Positions 46,133 to 56,700 of a stretch of DNA of 64,000 nucleotides are shown here, piece after piece. A program made the position numbers and the translations under genes. Under the pieces are notes generated by a model, which saw only the letters and a program-made list of their open reading frames with translations, was not told the DNA's origin and ran no database searches. Each line of letters opens with the position of its first letter. Positions within the stretch are counted from its first letter, which is position 1. The DNA lies in NCBI GenBank assembly GCA_001051155.2, contig JYIP02000001.1, positions 2,852,001 to 2,916,000 on the forward strand, in the 5' to 3' direction. The DNA comes from Chrysoporthe austroafricana (lineage: Eukaryota > Ascomycota > Sordariomycetes > Diaporthales > Cryphonectriaceae).

Positions 46133-48458
46133 ATGCAAGGCAACTTGAGGCTTGTATCCCTCCACGAGGAGGAGCCGACCTTCCGGCCTCACTCTACTAG
46201 TCCCGCCGATAACTGGCTTCTGGGTAGCTATGAACACGAGCAATCTAACGATCCCGCCTACGTTCAGCAACCAGTCCATGATTCAACGGAGCAGACGAAC
46301 ATTCACCTTAGACCCCTATCGTGTCATAACAGCGATGGAGCTGTATCTGACATGATAACGGAAAATTTCGTATCGGTTGACCTTGACAATCCCGAGGAGA
46401 CTTGGCAGCTCATCAGGCTCTCGGATGCATTCTTTTCAAAGCTTGCCTGCCAAGCAGACCGATAACATTTCCACAGCCTCTCAGTAACTTTCTGCAACCT
46501 CTCATCCGGAAGTATCTTCCAGCTTGCACGACTGGAAGTGGGACATAATGGCCCTAGTAATCTTATTGGGATTGATAGTTGGCACCTTTGTGGTGCTGGC
46601 AAAGTACAATAGTGACGAACAGCCTGAGTGGCCGTACAATATCAATATCAACTCACTCATCTTAGTATTTACCGCTATTATAGTAACCCAGACCGGGATT
46701 GTCCTTACAGAGAGTACGTAAAAGACCTATTTCAGTCTGTATATATTATTGGAACCGGATATTTATTTCAAATTGAAATGGCGAGCTGCTTACATATTGT
46801 ATTTACAGTAATCAGGCAACTCAAGTAGTCTTGGTACAAATACCCTTGTCCGCTGCGAGACTTGGAATACTATAACGAAGCATCCAGAGGGATATGGGGC
46901 TCTTTCAAGTTTCTTGGCCATTTCATATTGCAACCTGCAGCGTAAATTTGTCTGCCCGTATGAAAAGAAAATTGTATTGTCTCTACTTGGACGTCTAAAA
47001 GTACTAATAATGATCTTTTGGCCTCGGTCTAGTTATCTTGCTACGACTACCGCATCGACTATTTTCGTCTCCGCAGCTATTGGGCCCTTTGCGCAACAAG
47101 GCATCAAGACTTATGCCTGCCAGCGGCCTTTGCACAATGTCAGTGCATCGATCGCGGCTTCAGTATAGGTGAATGCGAGTCTCAACGCCGAGATTGAAGG
47201 CCCTTTCAACAGCCTGCCTAGCTTCCAAATGATGGTGCATATTGTAGAGAGCATCATGGGCTCTCCAAATACTACCAAACTATCAGTTGTTTGCCCGACT
47301 GGAAACTGCGACTTCAATTTATACTCGTCTCTCGCATATTGCAGCTCATGCCATGACATCACACCAGATATTCGACAGCATTACGGGCTGAACCACAACT
47401 CTGGTGAGCACACGTGGACTTATACTCTCCCCAGCCAGGATTGCACACTTTCGTTCCGGGACCTTCGAGGCCATCCTTTCCTTAGCACCATAGGAGCCAC
47501 AAGCGGCTCCCCTGAACACATGATCGCCTGTCCTGACGTGGACGCAGAAGAAAAGGGCCGCAACGCCGTTGATATCACCATCATGACCATCAGCTGGGCC
47601 AACTGCTCTGACAGCTCTGCCGATGGTAACCCAGATAACTCAAGCTGCGGGGAGTTTCCGGCACATCTGGATAGTCTGGCTAACACGTCTGGACTGGTGG
47701 CTATGAACTGCACACTAGAGCTCTGCGTCCAGGATTATAACGGTCGCGTGAGAGCTGGATTCCTAGAAGAAAAAGTAACCGGCACTCTGGCTGCAAGCTT
47801 CTACGAAGAGAATATTACGGAATTAGGCCGAGACGATCCCGATAGTGAGGATGGCGGCTTCCAAATTGTGAAGCTGCCCTGCAAGATCGACAAAAACACG
47901 TACGACCTTTCTAATATATTTCAAGTTCCGAAAGTTCCGTAACGAATGTTTGTCTCGGTGCGATATCACGGACAAGCCACCCTGGTGCCTCTCGAGACCA
48001 GCGCCTGCGATCCTTGGTATCTGGGACCCGTGTTTAACGACGGCAGGGCGACCGCAGCGACCATCTCGTCTGTATTTGAGGGAGTCGCCAGGGCCATAAC
48101 CAACCGCATGCGCACGACAGGGTCGAATGCCTACGCGAACGCGACGGGCCTGGCGCTGGGTACCGCGATCCAGACAACAGTGTGCGTACGGGTTGAGTGG
48201 CCCTGCCTAACACTTCCTGCCGCATTGATGCTTTTGACCATATGCTTGTTCGTCGTCTTGCTGATCACATCGAACCACGTACAAAAATCGGTAGGTCAGC
48301 CCATCTGGAAATCATCGGCTCTTGTTCCCTTCTTCCACGGTATACAGCCCCTTTCACAAAGGCCAGCTGGAGTGGACGGAGACGAAAATGCTCCGAAGAT
48401 CACAACGCAAGGACTTCCATACTCATCGCGAGGAAAGCACATCCACCACCCTGACTGA
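46133..48458 (+). pseudogene. DUF3176-family membrane protein, broken by stop codons
   Basis: Pieces of one fungal DUF3176-type protein lie in order: a disordered N-terminus (46133-46465), DWKWDIMALVILLGL with the first membrane helix, SLILVFTAIIVTQTG, then SWYKYPCPLRDLEYYNEASRG..WGS, GPFAQQGIKTYACQ, a glycosylated loop with paired cysteines, TNRMRTTGS and a last helix (LTLPAALMLLTICLFVVLL). Two introns are still well formed: 46714-46808 and 46942-47032, the latter with a TACTAAT branch point. In-frame stops break it at 46485 (TAA), 46826 (TAG, at the place of the family's conserved LKW Trp), 47166 (TAG) and 47940 (TAA). A frame change or lost intron lies near 46465-46500. The changes fit C-to-T or G-to-A mutation, as in RIP. 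I infer a non-functional copy of a usually multicopy family. Confidence 0.75.
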
Positions 48459-49376
48459 GTAACAAACGAATGGACAGGGCTTTCCGATGATCCCACAAAC
48501 GTGGATCTAGGTCGTCAGATCACATCTTCCATCCTTGGGTCGCTGCAGAGCTCAGGTCAGAAGGGCTGAAGGCATGCTGATGAGAGAATACGATCAAGTT
48601 GTTGTGATATTCGAACAAGTAGACCATTCAGATAAGCTCACCCATCTCGACATTAGTTATTCGGAAAGTGGAGTGTAACTAGGGCATAGTCGATCGTGCA
48701 GGAGGGAACATGCAGCCACTCTTGGGGCAGCGCCACCAAAGTCACTCCACAACCTTTGATCACCTAAATAATTACGACTCTATGCTTGAATTTCTGTCGA
48801 GTATGCACATGGGCCAAACAATGAAAATCTTTGCGTGGTATGGACGGCTTTATGAGGCTGAGCGGTGTGGACACAGTGAATTCACCAGGAGAACCAATTC
48901 TGCTCCGCCGGCAGCGCCTATTCAGTTTATTAATCAGTCAGCAAAGAAGCGGCTGCGCTTCAGTCCATTGGCAAGAGATGCATATGGAAATTGAGATAAG
49001 AAACTCAGGGATAGAGGAGCTCACAGCCAGATAGAAATGGGTTATGGGATGGGTAGCGCAAGCAAGCAACCGATGACGTGAGCACCCGTCACGTTTATTA
49101 ACCCAGCAGCCTTAATCATGGGATTTTTCCTCATGCAAGCGGACGCCTCTATATGCAGAAATGCGCCAGCGGACACATCTATATGCGCGAGAATGGGGGC
49201 TCAACGGCACTAATGCAGATGACATTGCTTATTAGGGGCCGGCTTGTTATCCAGCACTTATTAGTCTGGGATTTGCAGCCTCATTTTCCCTTTTCTTCTT
49301 TCTTCTTCTTCTCTTCCTCTTTCTTTCAGCTTACATTCGTCCCCAGGCCCCCTACAGATGGTTACCATAGGCAAAG
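48459..49376. other. Intergenic region, no gene recognised
   Basis: Holds the promoter of the CorA-like gene; a CT-rich tract at 49285-49330 lies just before its start codon. Confidence 0.5.
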
Positions 49377-52300
49377 ATGCAGCGCTTTGAAAGAGACGAC
49401 GATCCTTTGATTCGGCCGATCCAGCGGCGGGAGACGACGCCGGCGCGAATTATGGGACAGCCGGTGCCGATGACGCCGCCGTCGAGACAGCCGACCGATT
49501 CATTCCGGCGGCGGGTGGCCGCCGGGCCCGGCATAATGAACGGAAACGGGGTCCCGGCCTTTTATACCCCATACGCTCCATACGCACCATATTATCCAGG
49601 AAGCACGCCGCAGGCAGTGCCAATGTACTACCAGCCACAGCCGATGCACTTCATCAGCGTGCAGCCGCAGCCAGGCGTATCCAACCCGAGCGTTATGGGC
49701 ATGCCAACAGCAATGCTATCGGGCGTGCCGCCGCCAGAGAGAGAATACAGGCGCGTCAGGGCCTCGAAGTCGCGGTCGCGGTCGCGATCTCGGACTCGCA
49801 ACCCTGTTGACCAGAGAGCATACTCGAGGTCCCGTTCCCGCAGCAGGTCGGTCAGCTATAGGCACGAGAGAAGGAGGACGCCGTCGCCGCCGCCGTCGCC
49901 ACCGGTGATAATAAACCGCCGCCCGCGCGCAGACGACTACGAAGATTATGTGGATGCGCGCATGGCACAAAGGAGATTGGTGCGAGAACAACATGTGCTT
50001 GATGACGATGAGTTCCACGACAATTCCTCCTCTACTGTCTACTCGTTTACGCCCTCGCGTATGTCGCGCGCCGCCTCGACGCAGCACAGCACGCAAGGTG
50101 ACGACAAGCTACTTGTGAAGGAGGAAGACGATGTTGGAGGTAGTGGTGAAGGTGGCAGTGGGCCACGAAGGGACTTGAACCGCGGGCTTCGACTGTCTCA
50201 CATCTTTGAATCGCGGTACAGCGGCGACCACACGCTGGGCGGCTCACACGGCGCCGAGCTCACAGCGGTACTAAGCAGCAGACTGAAATACCAGCCTTTG
50301 TTTCGGTGGCTGTACGTCGTTAACGCCCCCGCCAAAGCTGGCCCTGCCCCTGTTCTAACGAGACTGACCCAAATCACAGGCACTGCACACGAAGTGTGAT
50401 GGATTTTGATGAGTTTTCGGTAAGCAGCTATACACATAGCTGTATTTTCTTTTCCCTCCTCATCTTTCCCTCTCAGTCTCTGGTAATTTCTGATTTGTTG
50501 CTAATAGCCACCTGAAGAAGGAGGTCGTGTGCGTCCCAGGCCTGACCGACGCGGAGCAGAAGGCCATACGCGACCTGCTCGCACGCGTACAGCGCAAGTT
50601 CGTCAAGACCGTCCAGACAGCCAATGGAGGCAGCGTCCGCCACATGGAGCCTGCGTGCATACAGCATGTTCTACCACCAGACGGCACGTCCAAGGCACCC
50701 AGCGCCGCCCGCCGCTCCGTAACCTGGGTCTGCCTCCCATACTTTACCCTCGAGAAGTATTCGGGGCTGCAGGAAGCTCCTGGAAACCCATCAGCCTTCC
50801 CGATTCAGACGCTGCTGCAGGCCAAGTTCTCAAGGGCAGCCAGGGACCGAGATATGCGCCAGGCGGTCTGCCAGAGCAAAGACACGCCGGCCGGCCTCTG
50901 CTTCCACGTCGCACAGATATGGTGTCTCGTGCTCGATAACTGTCAGTACCCCGTCTTCTAATGGCTGAGTTCCGACGAGGACTCTTCGGCACCACCCACA
51001 CTTACTCACAATTTGTTGCAGCTCTCCTTTTCACGTATAGCCGCATAGCAGAGGAGACCCTTCGTGGCGATTCCGTCAACCTAACCGTCCAATCTGTCCA
51101 GGACATCTCCAACGCAAGACCCAGGGCCGTCATTGCAGTCACTTATCGACAGTCTGTATTGTGGTGTATCCCAGTTGAGGAATGCCAGACGTGGCTAGTG
51201 AGTCCTATGGCGACTGGACCTGAAACCCGCAGCCGGTTGCGCTGACAACAACTCAGGACTTTCTTTCGCATTTCCGAGACTTTTGGCCTCGACGGCTGCA
51301 GTTCTTCCGGCGGAAAGGACCGGTCACGGCCGACAACTGGCCTCGAGTCTGGAACACGGCCAAGCATGTCAGTGATAAGGTCATGCTTGAGATGAAAATC
51401 GGGTCCGGACTGCTCTCTGTTCAGCAGCCGTCTGCATTTTTAGCTGACTAGGGACACAGGAATGCTCCGGAACCACCACCAGCTGGCGTCCTTATGCCCA
51501 AGGACATGGGTGGCAAAGACGAGAGGGAAGGACAGGCCGAGTCGATGCACGCACCGTCAGAAAGGCTCGTCCCGGGCCCAGATACTATGGTCAATCCAGG
51601 AATATCCAGTCCAACGACCCCATCCAGGTTGTCAATCTTCTCCTGTCTTGTCGGTGTTACTCATCCCGACTTTGATACCATCGACGAGGAGGCTCTTGAC
51701 GATCACTTGCGCGAGGTGGAAGACTATCTACTCTCTCGAACCAGCTTCAGTGACCGGCGGGCGTATGCTGCCTCTCCTGAGACCACCCGGGCCGAGGTCT
51801 ACGCACACCTCGAGAACCAGGGCGTCGAGCTATCGAAGAGCGACGAGAGCCAGCGCGTGTGGCAGAGGGACTACGAAACGAAGCTAGATATATTCAATGC
51901 AGCTGACATGGTGTTCGAGTTCTTCTTCCCTCATCGGGTGCAGGCCCCGACAATCTCAAAGTTCTGGGGCGCACTCAAAATGATCATCACTGTGAGTCGA
52001 GCCAGTAGTTATTGCTTGAGGGTTTGCAAGCCTAACCTAGTACAGGATGGCGGACTTATCTCCTCGGCCGATGACGACGATGCCTCGCGACGAGTCGGGC
52101 GATCTACGATACCCAAGTACGCCTTACTAAGCATTCGATCAGAGCTCCGAAGCCTCTGTGTCGAGCTTCGTGCCTTTGACGAGATGTTTGCCCACTCTGG
52201 ACGACGAGAGCAGGCGAGCATTGCGGTGCCCAAGGAGATCATCGAGGGCTGGATCCACCTCCTAATGAGCCTCGTCTATCTGCCCAAAGACTACGAAAAG

Positions 52301-53641
52301 AGCGACGGGCTCCTCGAGGCTGCCAAGGCTCTCATGCGTAGCGGTATGGCATCCGTTGTCCGCTCGCTATCAGCAAAGCCACTGCTGGAAAGCTCAGTTG
52401 TCTTGCCATCAGAGCTCCTGACCCTTCTGAATCTGAAGCTGCTCCAAGATGTTACCTTAGGAAAACCGGATATCAGTGAGTGCTATTCTGCGTCTCTCGA
52501 AGGAATGGTGGGTATAATTTGGCAGTTCACTTGTCGTTTACGGGCTCATAGCGAGATGTCTGGAAGCTGAAACCAGCAATACAGGAAGCGGACATTGCGT
52601 CCAAACCGTCGGACCGATCTCGAGAGTATCGCATCAGCCTCCTTGCAGAAGAGATATCGGTCGTGCGTCGGATTATTGACACCCAGATGTCCATTTTCCA
52701 ATCGCTGCTCAGCTTCACGCGAGAAAAGAGTCAGGGCCGGGGGTCGGGCACCTTGGACGGCATACCGCAGCCAAGCTTTCTTGGGCCGATGCTTCGCAGA
52801 GATTCGCGGTACCAGTCTAGAGACAGGGGCAGTTCCGAAACAGTGTACTATACGTCGCGTGAGGCTTTACAAGCGAGATCCGCCCCCTCTCACTACCGAG
52901 AAGGGCCGGCCGAGCGCTCATATTACGAATCGCCGCCGCATGAGAGGACCCAATCGCACTCCTATGTAGAAGAGCCTGCTGCGTATCACTTCGTCATGAC
53001 AGATAACTCGTCGACCGGTTTCAAGCTTGCGTCGACTGATCCGGGAGGCTACCGTGTCCTATTACTGAACGAATGCCTTCAGTTCCTGGCGGAACGCGAT
53101 ATGGATTTCTCAGGCCTCCGAGGCTGGGCGTCGTTTCTCGAGAAAGCTGTGCGTCCCCTGCTTGCCTGGCTGCGCAATTCCTCCCGGACAAAGACTGCAC
53201 TATCTTGCTAATGCCGTTATCATTCTCTCGCCATCACAGAACCGCAACAAGATCGACACCACCAAAGACCGGCACGACAACGCCATCTACGCCTTTACCA
53301 TCGTGACCATCATCTTCCTGCCCCTCAGCGCCGTTGCGAGCATCTTCGGCATGAACACGAGCGACGTGCGCAATATGCAGGGAGGCCAGTGGGTCTACTG
53401 GGCTGTCGCCTTGCCCGTGACCGCCGTCGTCATCCTCCTCGGCCTGCTGTGGACCGGCGAGCTCGGCAATATCCTACAATGGGTCCAGTCGTTTAGCCCA
53501 CACCAGCAGGGCTATCAATCTCTGGAAGATGATATATACTACGATGACTATCGACCTCGACCACCACCCCCACCATCTTTGCCTAGCCGGCCTCGGCAGT
53601 ACTCGGATGGAGTTATCATGGTGCGCGATGAGTTTTTGTAA
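49377..53641 (+). CDS. Large CorA-like membrane protein with SR-rich N-terminus
   Basis: Nine exons: 49377-50311, 50381-50420, 50518-50941, 51022-51197, 51257-51402, 51460-51991, 52046-52507, 52585-53148, 53240-53641 (1226 aa). The last exon carries the CorA signature: a helix IVTIIFLPLSAVASIF, then Gly-Met-Asn (1130-1132), a short loop and a second helix. CorA proteins form pentameric Mg2+/divalent cation channels. The long N-terminal part is typical of a fungal CorA-like family, with landmarks FRWLHCTRSVMDFDEF and GLTDAEQKAIRDLL. Residues about 130-170 are an Arg-Ser repeat. Several junctions use unusual signals: donors GTCAGT and GTCCGG, and probably an AAG acceptor at 50517 because the TAG at 50507 is too near the branch point and breaks frame. 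The 51460 and 52585 junctions were chosen by family spacing, so exact edges are model-dependent. Confidence 0.82.
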
Positions 53642-54361
53642 GAATGTGAATATCGGAGCAACGTTTGAAAGTAAAGAGTAAGAAGAGGCAGAATATTTTA
53701 GTACATGTTAATATGATAAATTACCTCTCGCATAATCAAGCATTCGCTTTCCAGAACTTGGATATCTGAAAGCCATGGAGAAGTCGGAGGTCATACGATC
53801 ACAGCGTTAAAGAATTTCCAATTACTGCAATGCTTTTTGAAAGAAGAGAGAGAAGATAAAGTACATATGAGGTCAATGGGCACGTAGACCCGTAGAAATG
53901 CAGAGAGTTGCAGGATGGAGGAACTTTAGTAACAGTTGGCAAAAAGAAGGTGAGAAAACGGAAGGAGCTGCAACATAAAGTGAAAGGGAAGGCAGAAGAA
54001 AGTAGCAAAGCAGAAGAAGAGAAAAGGCAGTACCTAGGTAGTCTTTCAAAAGTCTCTCCCCAGGCTTGACTGTACCTGATAAAGAAGAAAAGGGGGGGCA
54101 GCTTGCATAGGAGCGAGTTAATTAGCTGAAGATCAATTCAAGTCATAATGGTATAATCCATAATATTTAGACACAAATAAGCTTGTTGTCTAGGTTTCTC
54201 TTAAGCTTTGTCCACTTTTCCGAACTGCACTCTCCGCGAGATCTTTGGTGTTTCCTTGGCTTAACACGTTCAACCCTGCTTCTGTAACCCAAACATTCTC
54301 GCCTTGCTCCATCAAGCTCACCGTCCTGCGAAGATCTTGCAGCACAGTCGCAAGAGCTGCA
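53642..54361. other. Intergenic, A+T-rich; possible tail of the LINE remnant
   Basis: A short minus-strand frame at 54190-54423 (77 codons) reads as plausible protein and may be part of the element to its right. Otherwise nothing is recognised. Confidence 0.4.
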
Positions 54362-55446
54362 TCATCTTCTAAGCCCAGCGAAGTGAGCCCCGTGCAGCAA
54401 GCCCGCGACGTATTCGCAAACAAAAGCTGGGACTGTGCTGGACAGGACGGCGGCAGCGCTGAAATTAGCAGGCCTCACGGACAATACCTGACCAAAGGAG
54501 CCGAGAAAGCGGCTGGTCAACCCGCGGATATCCGCTGGCCAGACCTCCGCAGCCATCGAAGCGGATTCCTTGGCGGTCGCACACTGGCCGACAGATGCGG
54601 TGATGTTGGGCAAGGTAGAGACGACGTAAATTTCGGGGGCTTCCGAGCCCAGATACATACGGATGGTGACTTCCGACAGCAAGCACTGCAGAACAGGATC
54701 CCGGTGCTCCTCGATACGGACACTGTTCTCCAGGCGGCAGTGTACAAGGTGCTCCTGCGTGCGATCTTGAACGTACTTCTGGTGGTATCACTTGAAATCT
54801 CCGTGCCCCGTCTTTATCGCGAGATAGCGATGGAGCACTGCTCTCGGGAGCTCGAGTTCGAGAGCGCCTTTCCCAGGCGCGAGATCCCAGGCCTTATACC
54901 AGCTCGAGAGGCTCTCGCATGTCCTGGCCCAGTCCCTAGCTGCGAAGGCGGCGAGGGTCTCTCTGCAGAGCCTCTTGATGCCTGAGAGCGTAGGCCTGGC
55001 CTGTCGGTCGAGCAGCTGGCGCTGTCCCTCCTTTGCCAGCCTATCTGCTGTCTCGTTGCCATAGATGCCTGTATGCCCCGGGGTCTAGCGAAGCCCTATA
55101 TTTCTGCTCTGGGCTATGCGTCGAAATGCTATAAATGCCCACTGCGATGAGGTAGGGGCCATGCTTGCACTGAGCCCTCTCAGTACAGCTGTATTGTCGA
55201 GGCATATCGTGATAGCTTCGCTATTGCGAGCGAGAGCCGAGGCAGCCTGTAAGTAGCTTATTATCAGCCTGCAGTATTTCTATGAAAAAGCTCTTCTGCA
55301 TCTGCAAATATACTTTTGCTAATGCTGTTTGAAAAAGTATAATATATTCTTATTTGAAATAGTAAGTCTGGACAAAGCTGACTCGAAATCCTTTTTATCG
55401 AACAATGCTTACCTGATACGCTCAGGGAATCCTCGAGTTTTTTCAA
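54362..55446 (-). mobile_element. Decayed LINE (non-LTR retrotransposon) 3' part with RNase H domain
   Basis: Reading leftwards in one frame from 55279 to the stop at 54362 gives about 300 residues. The RNase H fold landmarks are ITICLDNTAVLRGL (catalytic-type Asp), then SQWAFIAFRRIA, a TPGHTGIYGNETADRLAKEG box, ARDWARTCES and a Tyr/His-rich tail. This order is that of fungal Tad-like LINE ORF2 C-termini. Two stops interrupt it, at 55085-55087 (TAG before TPGH, where the family has Trp) and at 54788-54790 (TGA between FK and YHQKY, also a Trp-like site). Both derive from TGG by G-to-A, as RIP produces. The start of the RNase H domain (SKSIFADAEEL) lies in another frame at about 55300. No reverse transcriptase was found, so the copy is 5'-truncated or rearranged. 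Confidence 0.72.
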
Positions 55447-55960
55447 TAAAGTTCTCAGCTTTTCTCTGCAAAAATATTCTAATGATCGAAGAAGTAATAT
55501 CTAGATTCTTAATATTAATCATCTCTGCATCCGCTTTACAGACTAGGTCAAGCTTATTATTATGCCTCTTGCTAAGCTTCGTAAGCTTAAGAAAGATTAT
55601 TTTAATCTCCTGCAAGGCGTTATTGATCATGTATCTGTTCAGACGGAAGCCTGAGCTGAGTATCCGCTCATCTTTAGAGAAATTTAGGAGAACGTCCTAG
55701 TCTACTAGCTTATCACGTTCTATGCGCAGTCGCACGTGCAGGTATCGGAAGGTCCTTGGCATGTCAGAGGCCTCCAGGAGAAGCTTGTATACTAGAGCTT
55801 TGATCAGGCAACTAGACAATCTCGAGACTGATGCTGAGAGAATGCATGTGCTCTTCTCCGACCTTCTACGCTCGTCGCGCGAGAGACGACCTACTTTTAA
55901 CGCATATTGCAAAGAGCTCAAAGCTCAGAGATGTCGCATCCATAGTTGCGTTTGTTCCTT
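55409..55960 (-). pseudogene. Decayed coding remnant, family unknown
   Basis: On the minus strand, in the same frame as the LINE piece, two open stretches (55697-55921 and 55409-55630) are separated by stops. Both read as charged helical protein (SGFRLNRYMINNALQEIKI, ADAEMINIKNLDITSS, LQRKAENFIEKTRGFPERIR). The stop after PERIR is TAA, as from CAA. It may be the upstream part of the LINE element or a different repeat. I do not recognise it. Confidence 0.4.
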
Positions 55961-56700
55961 CTAGGAAGTACCCAGTCTGGAGGCACGCCACACAAATGTA
56001 AAGAGCCAGGTCAATCATCAGTTTGAAGCTTCTATAGAAGGTGGAATACGCACATCGATGTCAGGCAGCCGTGCGACTGCAGGAGGACATGCGGTTGATG
56101 AGAGAAGAGGGTGCAGCAGGCTGCGGGTGGCAGTGCGTAACACTGGCTGCACCCTATATTTTTGACCACAAGTGCATATAACGTTGATGCACGCAGCCAT
56201 TTGTAGACTAGTGGTAACTCAAGTACATCTAACATCAGCACTACCAAACCTCATACTATTGGCAGGGCATATATGCTAGTGGTACCTAGGTAACTTTGGT
56301 ACTTGGAATTTCTTAGCGAACACGTGGTATCGCCAGTTGTCACGAATCATATAAGCTTGAGACTATAAAAATTCTCAGAACTTCGTTCCTCAAAGCTGAA
56401 TCTATCATTAACATAATCATTACCAATAAACCACTTTGAAAATAAAGTCTGTCATGATAGAACCTTGGGTATAGTAACAGACAATGGTAAAAAGCCTTGA
56501 ACAGCTTATCTTTTAGCGAGAAAATGTCGCCGGTTCACATTGGAGGTGCGTCTTGAAATCTCCTACTCCAGCCTCCCGAACCCCTCTGTCGATCTACGAA
56601 TGCGTGCCGAAAGCATAAGGCATAGCACTGAAAAAGCTTGGCTATCATAATGCATCGCTATTAGTCACTATTATAATAACGTTGCAGCACTATAGAGCCC
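55961..56700. other. Intergenic region, A+T-rich
   Basis: No gene recognised. A short frame starting at 56525 (MSPVHIGG) ends in stop with or without the nearby potential intron, so it was not joined to the HET gene. Confidence 0.45.

Noticed and set aside
50160..50215. tRNA-like 3' half (GGGACTTGAACC box, minus strand)
   Set aside because: The T-stem does not pair and the region fits the CorA-like coding frame.
52476..52570. Donor GTGAGT at 52476 in the CorA-like gene
   Set aside because: It looks strong, but no acceptor then restores frame; reading on to GTGGGT at 52508 fits family sequence (PDISECYSASLEGM).
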